From: Paenibacillus polysaccharolyticus
GTDB taxonomy: Bacteria > Bacillota > Bacilli > Paenibacillales > Paenibacillaceae
Length of the DNA: 64,000 bases
Direction: 5' to 3'
NCBI RefSeq assembly: GCF_900102085.1
Contig: NZ_FMVM01000021.1
Coordinates: 47,665 to 111,664 of the forward strand
Position numbers and translations under genes: made by a program. A model generated the notes under the pieces. That model did not search any database. It was not told the DNA's origin and saw only the letters and a list, made by a program, of their open reading frames with translations. Below are positions 7,959-22,900 of the stretch, piece after piece (within the stretch, counting starts at the first letter, position 1; the number at the start of each line of letters is the position of its first letter).

Positions 7959-10900
7959 TTAGAACATAATATCAATGGCCTCTATCTCGTCTTGTTCCTG
8001 TTCGAATTGACCGTTCAGGGAAATATCCTTCAGCAACATCGAAGGCTGTTCGCCAATCTGGCTGATGATTCCGAGCAGATCCTGAGCGAAATTATCGATC
8101 AGATTGCGTGTAAACAACTTGGTCGCATATTCAAACTGCCCGGTCATCCCCTCATCTAGCATCGAAATGACCAAAGTCAGATCGAATTGAGCAACTGTAT
8201 GCTTTTCCGGATAAGATTCGATCTGGATCTCTCCGAAGTTTTGAACGTTATCTTCCTTCGTTTCCAGGGCAAACATGACATCGAATACAGGATTGCGGCT
8301 TAGATCTCGCGGTACCTGAAGTTTCTTCACAAGCTCCTCAAACGGATAATCCTGGTGATCGTAAGCCCCCAGCATCGTTTCTTTGACTTCGTTCAAGTAA
8401 GCAAGGAATGTCTTCTCCCCCGAAGGATAATGGCGAATGGCCAACGTGTTGACAAACATTCCGATAAGTGGCTCCAAGTCGGTATGTGTGCGACCCGAAA
8501 CCGGCGTGCCTACAATGAAGTCTTCTTGCCCCGAGTACTTGCTGAGCAGGATAGAATAGGCCGCAGATAAGACCATATAAAGAGTAGCACCGTTCTGACT
8601 GGCGATGCGTTCCAAGCTTTCCGTCATCTGCTGGTCGATATTGAAAGGCAGCACATCTCCCTCAAAGCTGCGATTGACAGGTCTGACAAAATCCGTAGGC
8701 AGTTCAAGCGTCGGCAGTTCTCCTTCCAGCACGTCCAGCCAATAGGATTCCTGACGTTTCAGCTGTTCTTTTACAGGCTCAGACTGTTGCCAAGCGGCAT
8801 ATTCCTTGTATTGAATTCGAAGCGGTTCAAGAGTCTCGCCGTTATACAGGCGTAAGAGTTCTTCGACGAATATGCCCATCGACATGCCATCCGTGATGAT
8901 ATGATGGATGTCCAGCATAAGCAAGTGCCGTTCCGCTTCCCATTCAACTAAGCCCACACGTAACAGCGGCGGCCGCTCCAAATCAAAGACTCGCACAAAT
9001 CCGTCTGCGATATTTCTCGTTTCACTTTCTGTCGCTTTGGTATACTCGACGGCAAACTCCAAGTTCGGATAAATTCGTTGTACGGGTTCACCGTCCACCA
9101 TTTCGAAGCCAGTTCGCAAAACTTCATGACGAGCGATTAATCCTTTGAGCGCGGACTCGAATTGATTCCGTTCCAAACGCCCGACGAGAACCGTCATGCC
9201 GGACATGTTGTAACTAAGCTCCGCGCCCTCCATCTGTTGCTGGATGTACAACCGTTTTTGCACGGAGGAGAGCGGATAGTAATCCTTCTGATCCAGCACC
9301 GGAATGGATCGGTGTTCCTGCCACTCCAATTGACTGATTAATTCAGCCATCGATTCAACCGTCGAGTGTCGGAACACATCGCGCAGCGGCAAGTCTACAC
9401 TCAATTCCTTGTGCACCTTACTAACCAGCATTGTCGCCCGTAAGGAGTGCCCGCCAAGATCAAAGAAGTTATCCGTTACACCTATTGTTATTAGTCCGAG
9501 CACGTCCTGCCAGATGGCGACCAGTTTCGCCTCTAGCTTGGTTCGCGGCGCCACGTATTCGCTTCCTCCTCCAGCTCCTTCTTCTGGCGCTGGCAACGCC
9601 TTCCAGTCAACTTTCCCATTCGGCGTTAGTGGCAAGTTTTCCAATTCTACAAAGTACGATGGGATCATGTAACCTGGCAACTCCTGGGCCAGCGCGCCGC
9701 GCAGATCTTTCACTACCAGATCCATTCCCGTGTCCACTGTGTAATATGCACATAGAACTTTCTGTCCATTTGCGTCATTTCGAACCAGCGCCACGGTTTC
9801 GCGCACGCCTTCCACCTGTAGCAACTTCGCTTCGACTTCGCCTGTTTCGATCCGGTAACCCCGGATTTTTGCCTGGTTGTCCATCCGACCGATAAAGTCC
9901 ACGTTGCCGTCTTTTGTCCATCTCGCCAAGTCTCCCGTGCGATATAAACGCTCACCTGCTGAGAACGGGCTGTCTACGAACTTTTCTTCCGTCAGCTCTG
10001 GACGGTTCAAGTATCCGCGCGCGACCCCAACTCCGCCAATAACCAGTTCGCCCAGCACCCCGACAGGCACCGGATTCAGGTGCGCATCTACAATGTAAAA
10101 CTTCGCATTTAACCATGCTTTTCCGATAGGCACATGCCCCGTCTCGGGAAGCATTTCCAGTGACTCGTCGTAGAAACTGGAATCAATTGCCGCTTCCGTT
10201 ACGCCATAAGCGTTGATGATTCGGAATTGCGAGCCAAATCGTTCCTGCAAGGTTCGATAATCGGCTACGCTGCAGCTGTCTGAACTTGTAATGAGCAGTT
10301 CCATCTGACTCATATCCAGCTGATTTTCATGCACATATTCCATAAACGGCACAATTAACGCTGGCGTCGATTCAAAAAGGGTCACCCGCTCTTGCTCGAT
10401 CCAGTGGTGCAGACGCGACGGGTCAATCCGATCGTCCTTCGGCACAATGACCATCGTGCCTCCGTTGTACAGCGTGCGTGCGATATCACCCACGAACACG
10501 TCAAACGAGAAGCTGGCCAGCTGCAATAGCCGTACCGGGAACTGATCTAATCGGTATTCCCGTCGGTATCCTGCCGCCGTATTCACCAGGCTGCGGTGCT
10601 CGATCATAACGCCTTTAGGCTGTCCTGTCGTTCCCGACGTGTAGATTACATAGGCCAGATCCTCTGGACGGGCTTCGTGGAAGCTGTCCATACCAGAACT
10701 TATCGGCGCATTTGCCCGCTCCTCGCTGTACGATGCTTCGTCGTCGAGGTACAGCACTGCCGACAAAGCCAGTTCCTCTTCAACGAGCCAAGCTTCGGCA
10801 CGTTCTTGAAGTGGTTTCTGGGTGAGTAGTACCTTTGCCCCACTGTCTTCCAGCATGAACCGCACACGGTCTGCCGGGTAATCCGGGTCGAGCGGTACAT

Positions 10901-13900
10901 ACGCGCCGCCTGCTTTCCAGACAGCCAGCACGGCTACCAGCAAATCCACCGAACGTTCGGCGAGAATGCCGACGATGGATTCACGGCCGATGCCGCTTGC
11001 ACGCAGTGTAGCGGCCAAACGGTTCGCCCGCTCATTCAGCTCCGCATACGTTAGACGGTCGTTCTCGTACACAACGGCCTCCGATTCAGGCGCTTGTTGC
11101 GCCTGTTCCTCGAACAGACGGTGGAACGTAGCTGCAGGAGCAGCTTCCACTTCTGAAAGCGCCGGGTTAAACGCGCAGAGAATTTGTTCTTTTTCCACAG
11201 TGGTTAAGATATCCAATTCAGCAATGGTCCCTGACGGGTTACGGAGAATGGATTCGAGCAGTTGCAAGTAATGAGATGCCATTTTCTCCACCGTTTCGGT
11301 TTTATAAAGAGCTGTGGCATATTCAAACAGATATTCCAACCCTTCCTCAATCTCCGTCACGTCTAAACTTAGATCGAATTTAGAAATAATCTCTTCGCTG
11401 GCGTACGTCGATAAGCGGAGTCCAGGAAGCTGGATTTCCAAATTCTCTGTATTCTGCAAAGCAAACATCGTATCAAACAACGGATTACGGCTTAGGTCCC
11501 GAGCCACACTCACCTTATCTACCAGTTCTTCAAACGGATAATTCTGATGTTCAAAAGCACCCAGGGTGGTCTCCTTGATTTCCTTCAAATAGTCAAGGAA
11601 CGTCTTATCGGCAGCCGGATAACTGCGAATAGCCAAAGTATTAACGAACATGCCGATCAATGGCTGAACGTCACTATGATTTCTTCCCGCAATCGGTGTA
11701 CCGACGACCACGTCTTCTTGTCCTGTGTATTTCTGCAACAATATCGTATATCCAGCAAGTAGAACCATGTAAAGTGTTGCACCGTTCTCGGATGCAAGTC
11801 GTTTCAGACCCTCGCTTTGCTCGCTATTCATAAACAATTGAAGTGTACGTCCCTCGTAACGCTGCATTGTCGGGCGCGGATAGTCAGTCGGCAATTCCAA
11901 AACCGGCAGTTCTCCGCGGAACATGTCCAGCCAGTAGGCTTCTTGCTTAGCAAGCTGCGCCTTCTGCTCGTTTGATTGTTGCCATACCGCGTAATCTTTG
12001 TACTGAATGCGGAGCGGATCAAGCGACTTACCGCTGTACAAATGTACGAATTCTTCGATTAGTACGTCTATTGAGACACCGTCAGATACGATATGATGCG
12101 TATCAAACATCAGAATATGCCGGTCCGGCGCCAGTTCGGCAAGACCTACACGCAGCAGTGGCGGCTTCGCAAGATCAAACGGACGAACGAATTGGCGCAC
12201 CGTCTCTTCCGCTTGATCTCCGCTGATCTGCACATATTCCACATCGAAGACGACTTCATCATAAATCTGCTGAATCGCTTCGCCTTTTATCATCTCAAAG
12301 CCAGTACGCAGCGTTTCATGACGAGCTACGAGTTCACGGAATGTTTCCGCAAACCGCTGTCGGTCAAGCTCACCTTCGAGCAACATAGCTCCCGGTATGT
12401 TGTAACTCAGCTCGGCTCCTTCCAGCTGGTTCAAAATATAAAGACGTTTCTGAGCGGAAGAGAGCGGATAATACGCGCTCGGTTCCGCAACCGGAATAGC
12501 TGTGAACGAGCCGTTCTCCAGCTTCTCCATAGCCTTGGCCATTTCCTCAACCGTGGAGTAGCGGAATACGTCGCGAAGCGGGAATTGTACGCCTAGCTCT
12601 TTATGCATTTTGCTGACTAGCGTTGTCGCCCGCAGAGAGTGTCCGCCCAGATCGAAGAAATTGTCAGTTACGCCCACTGCTTTCTCCCGCACAAGCACAT
12701 CTTGCCAGATAACAGCCAGCTTGGCCTCCAGTTCGGTGCGCGGAGCCACATATTCACGACCTCCATCTGCTCCCGTCTCTGGTGCCGGCAGTGCCTTCCG
12801 GTCGATTTTTCCATTCGGCGTCAGAGGCAGGTGCTCCATTTCTACGAAGTATGACGGAACCATGTACCCCGGCAACTCGCTTGAGATGGCTCGTTTCAGG
12901 TCTGCTACGGTTAAGCCTTCTTCCGCAGTATAATAGGCGCACAACGCTTTCTGACCTTCTTGATCTTCCCTTACTACAACGACGGTTTCCTTCACGCCCG
13001 TTGCACGCAGCAACTTTGCTTCGACTTCGCCTGTTTCAATCCGGTAACCCCGGATTTTTGCCTGGTTGTCCATCCGACCAATGAAATCCACGTTGCCGTC
13101 TTTCGTCCATCTTGCCAAGTCTCCCGTGCGATACAAACGCTCACCTGCTGAGAACGGGCTGTCTACGAACTTCTCTTCCGTCAGCTCTGGACGGTTCAGG
13201 TATCCGTGCGCGACCCCAATCCCGCCAATAACCAGTTCGCCCAGCACCCCGACAGGCACCGGATTCAGGTGTGCATCCACAATGTAAAACTTCGCATTTA
13301 GCCATGCTTTTCCGATAGGCACATGCCCCGTCTCGGGAAGCATTTCCAGTGACTCGTCGTAGAAACTGGAATCAATTGCCGCTTCCGTTACACCATAAGC
13401 ATTGATAATTCTGAATTGCGAGCCAAATCGTTCCTGCAAGGTTCGATAATCTGCTACGCTGCAGCTGTCCGAACTTGTGATAAGCAGCTCCATCCCGCTC
13501 ATATTCAGCCCCTGCTCATGCACATATTCCATAAATGGCACAATCAGCGCTGGCGTCGATTCAAAAATAGTGACCTGCTCTTGCTCAATCCAGTGGTGCA
13601 GACGAGACGGATCGATCCGGTCATCCTTCGGCACAATGACCATCGTGCCTCCGTTATACAGCGTGCGCGCAATATCGCCCACGAACACGTCAAACGAGAA
13701 GCTGGCAAGCTGCAATAACCGCACCGGGAACTGATCTAATCGATATTCCCTCCGGTATCCTGCCGCCGTATTCACCAGACTGCGGTGCTCGATCATAACG
13801 CCTTTAGGCTGCCCTGTCGTTCCCGACGTGTAGATTACGTAGGCCAGATCCTCTGGTCGGGCTTCGTGGAAATCATCCATGCCAGAACTCATCGGCGTAT

Positions 13901-16900
13901 TGGCCTGCTCTTCGCTGTACGATGCTTCGTCATCGAGATACAACACTGCAGACAACGCTAGTTCCTCTTCACCCAGCCATGTTTCAGCACGCTCTCGCAG
14001 TGGCGTTTGCGTTAATAGTACCTTTGCTCCACTGTCTTCGAGCATGAACCGCACACGGTCTGCCGGGTAATCCGGATCGAGCGGTACATACGCGCCGCCT
14101 GCTTTCCAGACAGCGAGCACGGCTACCAGCAAATCCACCGAACGTTCGGCAAGAATGCCGACGATGGATTCACGACCGATGCCACTTGCACGTAGCGTAG
14201 TCGCCAAACGGTTTGCCCGCTCGTTTATCTCCGCATACGTCAGACGGTCGTTCTCGTACACGACGGCCTCCGATTCAGGCACGCGCTGCGCCTGTTCCTC
14301 AAACAGACGGTGGAAGGCAAGCGCAGGAGCCGTTTCTGCTTCCAGTTGCGCTGGATTAAAGCCACCGAGAATTTGTTCCTTTTCTGCCGCTGTCAGCAGT
14401 TCCAACTGATTCACACGGATGTTCGGATTAGCCGCGACCTGCTCCAGTGCCCGGGCAAAATGACCGTGGATCGACCTGATATCTTCTTCTCTGAAGGTCA
14501 GTGCATTGTACGTAAACCGCAGCCAAATATGCTCTTCCGGAATGACAGTAATGTCCAGGTCGTAATTCGTTTGCTCCGGTGACTGGATATTAGCGATTTT
14601 AAGCGCTTCTTTGTCCCCGCCAACAACCTGCTCAATCTGTTCCTCCATCGGATAATTTTCAAAGACCATGATATGGTTAATCAAGTCGCGCTTTTGCTTA
14701 CTCAGCGACTGAATTTCGAACAACGGATATGTCTCATAAGCTCCCGATGTCAGTGCCTGATCCTGAGTATTTCTCAAAATATTAGCTACCGTTTCCGATG
14801 CTTTGCTTTGAATACGAACCGGAATGGTATTAATAAATAAGCCAATCATACTTTCGATGCCTGGAATTTCAGCCGGACGACCGGATACGACCGAGCCGAA
14901 TACGATATCCTCACTGTTGTTGTATATTTGCAGAACCAATCCCCATACGGTTTGCATGAACGTATTAAGCGTCACCTGCTGCTGGCGTGCCACCCGTTCG
15001 ATTTTCCCGGTCAATTCCTTGCTGAGTTCCACATCCATTTCAGCCATCTCAAAAGCATGCTGATTCAGCTTCATTTTTTCCTGAGGCAGTTTGGTCTGCT
15101 CGTCGTAACCCTTCAAATACTCGGACCAGTAATGTGAAGCTTGCGCAACATCTTGCATTTCCAGCCATTCGATATACTTGGAGTACGAAGTAACCGGTGG
15201 AAGCTCCAGCTTCCGATTCTCTTGCAACGCGAAGTAGGTTTCGAACACTTCCTTGATCATAAAAGACATGCACCAGCCGTCCATCAAAATATGATGGTGA
15301 CTCCAGATCACGTGGTAGGACTCATCGTCTGTACGCAAAACGGTAACGCGCATCAGTGAGCCTTGAGCCAAATCGAACTTGTTCGCTTTATCCGCGCTAA
15401 CGAAATCGGCTATGGTCTTCTCCATGTCTTCACCGCTTACCGAGCGAATATCTTCAAAGTACACTTCACACTTTCGCTCACGGAATACCACTTGAATCGG
15501 CTCGTCTCTCCAGCCCGTAATAAAGTTGGTCCGCAATGCCTCATTCCGTTGCACCAACGTATCCAATCCTTTAGCAAAGGCTTCGACATTCAAGCTTCCG
15601 TACAGATCGAAGGTCACCTGTTCGAAGTACGCTTCCGAATCAGCATCCAGCAGGCTGTGGAACAACATTCCTTTTTGCAGTGGAGTCAGGATATACACAT
15701 TCTCCAGTTCGCCAATCGCCGCCGTCTGTTCAGCTAACTGATTTAATTCCTCCACTGTCACATCTTGAAGCAGTACATCACTAGGTGTAAGCTCTGGTCG
15801 CTCTTTCGAAACACAATGAAGAATGACTTCGCGTAAACTCGATTGAAGCAAGGTGCCTAATTTCTCTATCGTTTCCCGTTTATACTGGGTCTCCCCGTAA
15901 CGAATCGTGAATTCCAGCATGCCTTCTGACACCATACCATTGATATCGAGGACAAAATCCATCACTGCATTCGGGCTTGAATCCGCGCCCGCACTGAATG
16001 GAGACGGCTGCACCCCGTTGCTTTCGACATCCTGGTCGAACTGACCCAAATAGTTAAAGCTGATCTCTGGTTCCAAAGTAAAGGCCTCACCGTCACGCGG
16101 TGCCGACAAATAACGCAGGATGCCATAACCGATTCCTTTGTTCGGAATACGGCGCAAGCTTTCTTTCACCTGTTTTACCTGATGACCGAGAGCCTGAACA
16201 TGACTCAGCTCCAGTACAACAGGGAATTGACTTGTAAACCAGCCTACTGTACGTGTAATGTCCACATCTGGCAAAAGTTCTTCCCGGCCGTGACCCTCGA
16301 GATTCACCAGCACACGTTCCTGACCGCTCCAAGCTTGTACCGCAAGGCCAAGCGCAGTCAGCAACAGATCGTTCATTTCCGTATGGTATGCACGGTGTGC
16401 CTGCTTCATCAGCTGTTCCGTTTCCTCTGCCGACCAGCGAACAGTCACAAGCCCACTGTCCTTCAGCTTCGATCTGCCTTGTTCAAAATCTTTCGGAAGC
16501 GATTCATAGGTCAATTGCTCGACTTGTTGCCAGTACGCTCTTTCGCTATCTATTGCCGAGCTGTTGGCATAATCAGCAAGTTGTTTTGCCCACGTTTGGA
16601 ATGAATCCGTTTTGAGCGGTAGACGAATTGGCTGTCCTTGCATAGCCTGCTCATAGCCAGTAGCCAAATCCTCAAGCAGAATCCGCCAGGATACACCGTC
16701 TACAACCAGATGATGAATCGCAATGAGCAGATGATCGCCGTCGTCACAGCGGAACAAACCGAGCTTCACCAAGGGGCCGTTTTCCAGATCGATGCTTGCT
16801 TGAATGTCATTCGCCTTAGCCTCTACCGTTTCTTTAACGTCGCGGACTCCCTTGAGATCGATAACTTCCAGATCGAACAGCGCTTCATTCTCCAGGGCGC

Positions 16901-19900
16901 TTCGGTTCCAAGCTGTATAACCGTTCTCGCTTTGACGGTAAACCGTGCGGAGAGCGTCGTGATGCGCAACAAGCTGATGCATCGCATGGCGTAATGCTTC
17001 TTCGTCAAAACCTTGCTTGGAAAATTGCATGAACGCCTGGTTGCTATGATGCACGTCAGCCGGATTTTGTCCAAAGAACCAGTGCTGAATCGGAGTTAAG
17101 ATCACCTCACCCGTTACTTCGGCTTGGCTAGCCGTTTTTTCCACCGTTTGCAGTCTTAAGCTAAGGGCAGAAATTGTCGGGTAATGGAACAAATCTTTCA
17201 TGACCAACTTGTAGCCCGTTTGCAAAAGACGGGACGATACCTGCAAGGCCTTGATCGAATCACCGCCGAGCGCAAAGAAATTGTCCTTTGTGCCGACCTG
17301 ATCCACACCAAGTACAGACTGCCATACTAACGCAAGTGCTTGCTCGGCATTAGTACGTGGTGCCGTGTATGCAACCTCGGCGCGAATACTCCCTTCCGGC
17401 ACAGGTAACGCTTTGCGGTCTACCTTCCCGTTCGGCGTAAGCGGCATCTGATCCAGACGCATCATACGCGCAGGCACCATATGGGAAGGCAGGGCTGTGT
17501 CCAGATGAGCCACCAGTCTTTCCAAATCGAAACTTGATTCGGCTACGACATACGCGCACAAATATTTCTGCCCCCGCTCATCCATCCGATCCATGACAAG
17601 CGCTTGACGTACACCAGCCACATTATTCATGGCTGCTTCAATCTCACCAAGCTCGATCCGGTAACCGCGAATTTTCACCTGGTTGTCGATCCGACCGATG
17701 AAATCTACGTTGCCATCCGGCATCCAGCGGGCCAGGTCACCCGTCCGGTACAACCGCTCCCCAGCGGTGAACGGGCTATCTACGAATTTTTCCGCCGTCA
17801 AATCCGGACGGTTCAAATAACCGCGGGCTACACCCACACCGCCAATAACAAGCTCACCGAGTACGCCGATTGGCACCGGCTTCAGATTCGCATCCACGAT
17901 ATAGAACTTGGCATTCAGCCACGCCATCCCGATCGGCACACTCCCCGTCTTTGGCAGTTTCTCCATCGGCTCATCATAGAAGCTGGAGTCAATCGCGGCT
18001 TCCGTTACGCCGTAGCTGTTAATAATACGGAACTGCGATCCGAAGCGCTCCTGCAAAGTACGGTAATCTGCTACGCTACACGCATCGGAACTTGTGATCA
18101 GTAACTGCATCGAACTGATATCGAGACCTCCGGCATACACATGTTCCATAAACGGTATGATTAACGCCGGAGTCGATTCAAACACCGTTATGGCATAGTC
18201 ACGAATCCAGCCGTACAGCCGGCTTGGATCAATTCGGTCATCCTTCGGTACGATGACCATGGTGCCGCCATTATACAGCGTGCGCGCTATATCGCCGACG
18301 AACACGTCGAACGAAAAGCTCGCGAGCTGTAATAACCGGATCGGAAACTGATCTAGACGGTATTCCCTCCGGTAGCCAGATGCCGTGTTCACCAAACTAC
18401 GGTGTTCCACTGCCACGCCCTTCGGTTGGCCTGTTGTACCTGAGGTGTAAATGACGTAAGCCAAATCACCCGCCTTGTTCACATTTGCAGGATTGGATGC
18501 CGGATCTGCTACTTGTGTGCTCTTCTCAGCTTCTGCTGTGGCAGAGGTTTCGGCAGCAGCCAATTCCACTTCCGCCTGCAACGCAGCTCTCTCTTCAGCG
18601 CATGCTTCACCCCAAGCTTGTGTACCTACAGCCCCATTTTCCCCTGCAAGTCCGTACGTTGTCTCGTCATCAAGCGCAAGCACCGTTTGCAGCATCAGAT
18701 TTGTATCAGTACGCCAGACTTCTGTTTGCTCCAGCAGGCAAGTCTGCGTGAGCAGGACAGATGCACCACTGTCCGCGAGCATATACTCAATTCGTTCCGC
18801 GGGGTAATCCGGGTCAAGCGGTACATAAGCGCCGCCTGCCTTCCATACGGCAAGCACCCCAATCAATAGCTCCGTGGAACGACCAGCCAAAATGCCAACC
18901 ACCTGCTCAGGCTTCACTCCGTGCGTCCGCAGTATATATGCCAAACGGTTCGCTTTGGCGTTCAGCTCCGCATATGTCAGCTTGCTATCTTCGTAGACAA
19001 CGGCCAGTGCTTCTGGCGTACGCTCCGCCTGTTGCTCAAATCGCTCGTGGAATGTTCTCTCCCGCCAAGCTTCATGTGCCTCCATATCTGTGCCCTCTTC
19101 CTCTTCGGAGGATTGTTTCGCGAGAGCCAGAGACGACACGTCAAACCCAACCAGCAAATCATGCTTTTCGTCATCCGTCAGGAAATCCAGATCCGCAATC
19201 CGTGCTCCAGGCTGAGCCAGAATCGACTCCAGAAGATGCTCGTAATGCCCTGCCAGCCGTACGATCGTTTCAGGTCTGAATAGCGAGGTAGCATACTCAA
19301 TCTTGCAAACCAGTTCTCTCCCCGCTTCCACGATATCCAAGCTAAGATCAAACTTTGCTGTCTTCTCCTCGATGTCGAATAGCGCCCATTGCAAACCTTC
19401 CATCTTTAAATCCAAGCTCTCGTGCTTTTGTAAAGAAAACATCGTATCAAACAGCGGATTCCGGCTCAAATCCCGGTTCACCTGAAGTACTTCCACCAGT
19501 TCCTCAAACGGATAGTCCTGATGCTCATAGGCCCCAAGCGTTGTTTCCTTCACTTCCTGCAAGTATTCCATGAACGTCCGCTCTGCCGCTGGACCCAAAC
19601 GAAGAGCCAACGTGTTGACAAACATGCCGATAATCGGTTGCAGGTCGGCGTGTGAACGGGCGGCAATCGGCGTGCCGACTACGATATCCTCCTGTCCCGC
19701 ATATTTATGAAGCAATACGGAGTATGCGGCCAGCAAAAGCATGTACAGCGTTGAGCCCGTATCACCTGCAAGACGTTTAAGGGCTTCACTTTTGGCTTCA
19801 TCCAGTGTAAACGTGAGCGTTTGACCGTCAAACTGCTGAACAGCTGGACGCGAGAAGTCAGATGGTAGCTCAAGAACCGGAAGCTCGGAGCTAAATACCC

Positions 19901-22900
19901 CACGCCAGTATTCCTCCTGTTGCTCAACGCGCTGTCGCTGCTCCTCGGATTGTTGCCAAACGGAATAATCCTTGTATTGAATATGCATCTCCGGTAACTC
20001 TTCCCCATTGTAAAGTCGCACGAATTCACGCAGTAGTACGTCCATGGAAAGGCCGTCGGAACCAATATGATGAATATCCAGTGCGAGCAGGAACTGCTCT
20101 TCTCCCAGTTCGATCAGCAGGGCACGTAGCAAAGGCGGCGCGCTCAAGTCAAAAGGCTGAATGAAGCCTTCAAGAATGGACGCAATCTGATCTTCACTGG
20201 CTTGAAGCTTCTCGATCTTGAAAGCGACATGTGGATGGATACGTTGAACCGGCTCTCCATTTACAATTTCAAAACCGGTGCGTAACATATCATGACGGGC
20301 CATCAACGTATCCAGTGCTCTTTCCACTCTGGCTTCATCCAGAACACCTTCTAATCGCAAGGCGCTTGGGAGGTTGTAATTCAGCTCCAAGCTATCCAGT
20401 TGGTTCAGGACATACAACCTTTTTTGCGCAGAAGAAACCGGATAGTATGCTTTGTCCTCCGCTTTGGGAATGGAAGTATGTTTCGTTACTTCTAAGCTGG
20501 CAATAGCCTCGGCCATCGCCCCTACCGTCATATAGCGGAATACATCCCGTAACGGGAGTTCGACGTTCATCTCCTTCCTGATTTTGCTGACAAGGTTTAT
20601 TGCCCGCAAGGAGTGGCCTCCGAGCTCGAAGAAATTGTTCAGGACTCCAATGCCAGAATAGCCCAGCACTTCCTCCCAAATTTTCACGAGTTGAGCCTCC
20701 AACTGGTTACGCGGTGCTACGTATTCAACGCCTGTTTCCATGCCACCTTGTGGCTCAGGCAATGATTTGCGATCGACTTTACCGTTGGACGTCAGCGGCA
20801 TACGCTCCAGCTGCACGAAGTATGACGGGATCATATATCCCGGCATTTCCTCCGCCAACGCAGTTCTCATGGCACTGACTGTCAGCGTACGATCCGCCAC
20901 AAAGTAAGCGACAAGCGCCTTCTCACCTCCGCTGTCCTCACGAGCGAGCACCACTGCCTCTTCCACGCCCTCTACATTTAGAAGCTGAGTCTCGATTTCG
21001 TCCAGCTCAATCCGATAACCGCGGATTTTCACCTGATGGTCGATCCGGCCTAGATATTCGATGTTGCCATCCGGTAGCCAGGCCGCCAAATCACCCGAGC
21101 GATACAGTTTCTCTCCCTCCGCAAAAGGAGAATCGACGAACTTCTCCGCTGTCAGATCCGGACGGTTCAGATATCCTCTGGCTAACCCTTCCCCAGCCAC
21201 ATACATTTCGCCGGACACGCCAATCGGCACAGGACGGCGATTTTCATCCAGAACGTATACGCTCAGCGTAGGGATCGGTTTACCGATATTACTTTTGGCT
21301 GCCTCTATCTCGACCCACGTAATTTCCTTATACGTCACATGAACCGTTGTCTCCGTAATACCATACATGTTGATCAGCTTCGTATCAGGGTATTTCGTCT
21401 TGTAGCCCTTGAGCAACAATGGACTAAGCGCTTCTCCCCCAAAAATGACGTTGCGAATCCGCAGATCATATGCATGATCCGTCAATACCTCCCGCAACAG
21501 TTGATAAAAATACGTTGGCGTCTGGTTCAGAATGGTGACTTGTTCGCGGCCTAACAGTGCCAGGAAATCGGCTGGATTTTTCGCTGTGAGCGGTGGTACA
21601 ATGACCAACTTACCTCCGTACAGTAGTGCTCCGTACATTTCCCAGACAGAGAAGTCAAAGCAGAACGAATGGAACAACGTCCACGTATCAGACGGTCCAA
21701 AGTCGAACAGGTTTTTGTCATTAAACAGGAGGCGCACAACGTTTTTATGCTCGATCAACGTTCCTTTCGGTTTGCCCGTCGTTCCCGATGTGTAGATGAC
21801 ATAGGCCAGATTGCCCGGGCCAGAGATCGGTTCCAAGTTCGAGACATCCAGCGCACTTCCCAAGTCCGCTTTGCCATCTCCCCAAACAAAATCATCCAAT
21901 TCAAGCCGAGTTCCAGCGAAGTCCGTCTTCTCATGCAATTTCTTTTGAATCAGCAATAATGGTGCACCGGAATCCTCGATCATGAAACGAATACGCTCTT
22001 CCGGATAGTCGGGATCGACAGGAACGTAAGCTCCGCCCGCTTTGAGAATCGCCAGAATGCCGACGACCATATCAAGCGAACGTTCGGCCAAAATGGCCAC
22101 CAACTGATCCGCTTCGACTCCGGTCTCCCTCAGTTTTCGTGCGAGGCGATTCGATTGTTCATTTAACTCGCGGTAGGTCAATTGCTTCTCATTCATAACA
22201 GCCGCCACGTTATTCGGGTATAGCTCTGCTTGTTCTTCGAACAGTCCGTGAATGGTTTGCTGACGTGGGTAGTCCGCCTCCGAATCGTTAAACCCGTGCA
22301 TCAGCTCGTGGATTTCCTCACCCGTAAGCATCTCCAGTGATGCAATGTCCCTGTCCGGTGCTGCTACGATGGTTTCGAGCAACTTGTCATAATGTCTGGC
22401 GAACCGCTCCGCAGTTTCCTGTTTGTACAGAGCCGTAGCGTACTCCAACCGACATTCAAGCTGACCATCCAGCTCCGAAATATCTAGTAGCAACTCGAAC
22501 TTGGATGTTCGGTTTTCCAGCGGATAAAAAGATTGTTCAAGCCCCTCGATGACAATTTGCTCGTTCTCCGTATTTTGCAGGGAGAAGAACGTATCAAAGA
22601 GCGGATTCCGGCCAGTCGCGCGCGCAATGTGCAGACTCTCCACCAAGTCTTCGAACAAATAATTTTGATTTTCAAAAGCCCCAAGTGTGATGTCCTTAAC
22701 TTCATCAAGGTAGGAAAGGTAAAGCTTGGAACGCTCTGGACGGCTACGAATGGCCAGTGTGTTGATGAACATTCCCACGATAGGTTGCACTTCTTCTTGC
22801 GTTCTTCCAGCAATCGGCGTTCCTACGATCAGATCTTCCTGGCCCGAATATTTATGCATAAGGATGGAGTACGCCGACAGTAGCACCATATACAGGGTCG

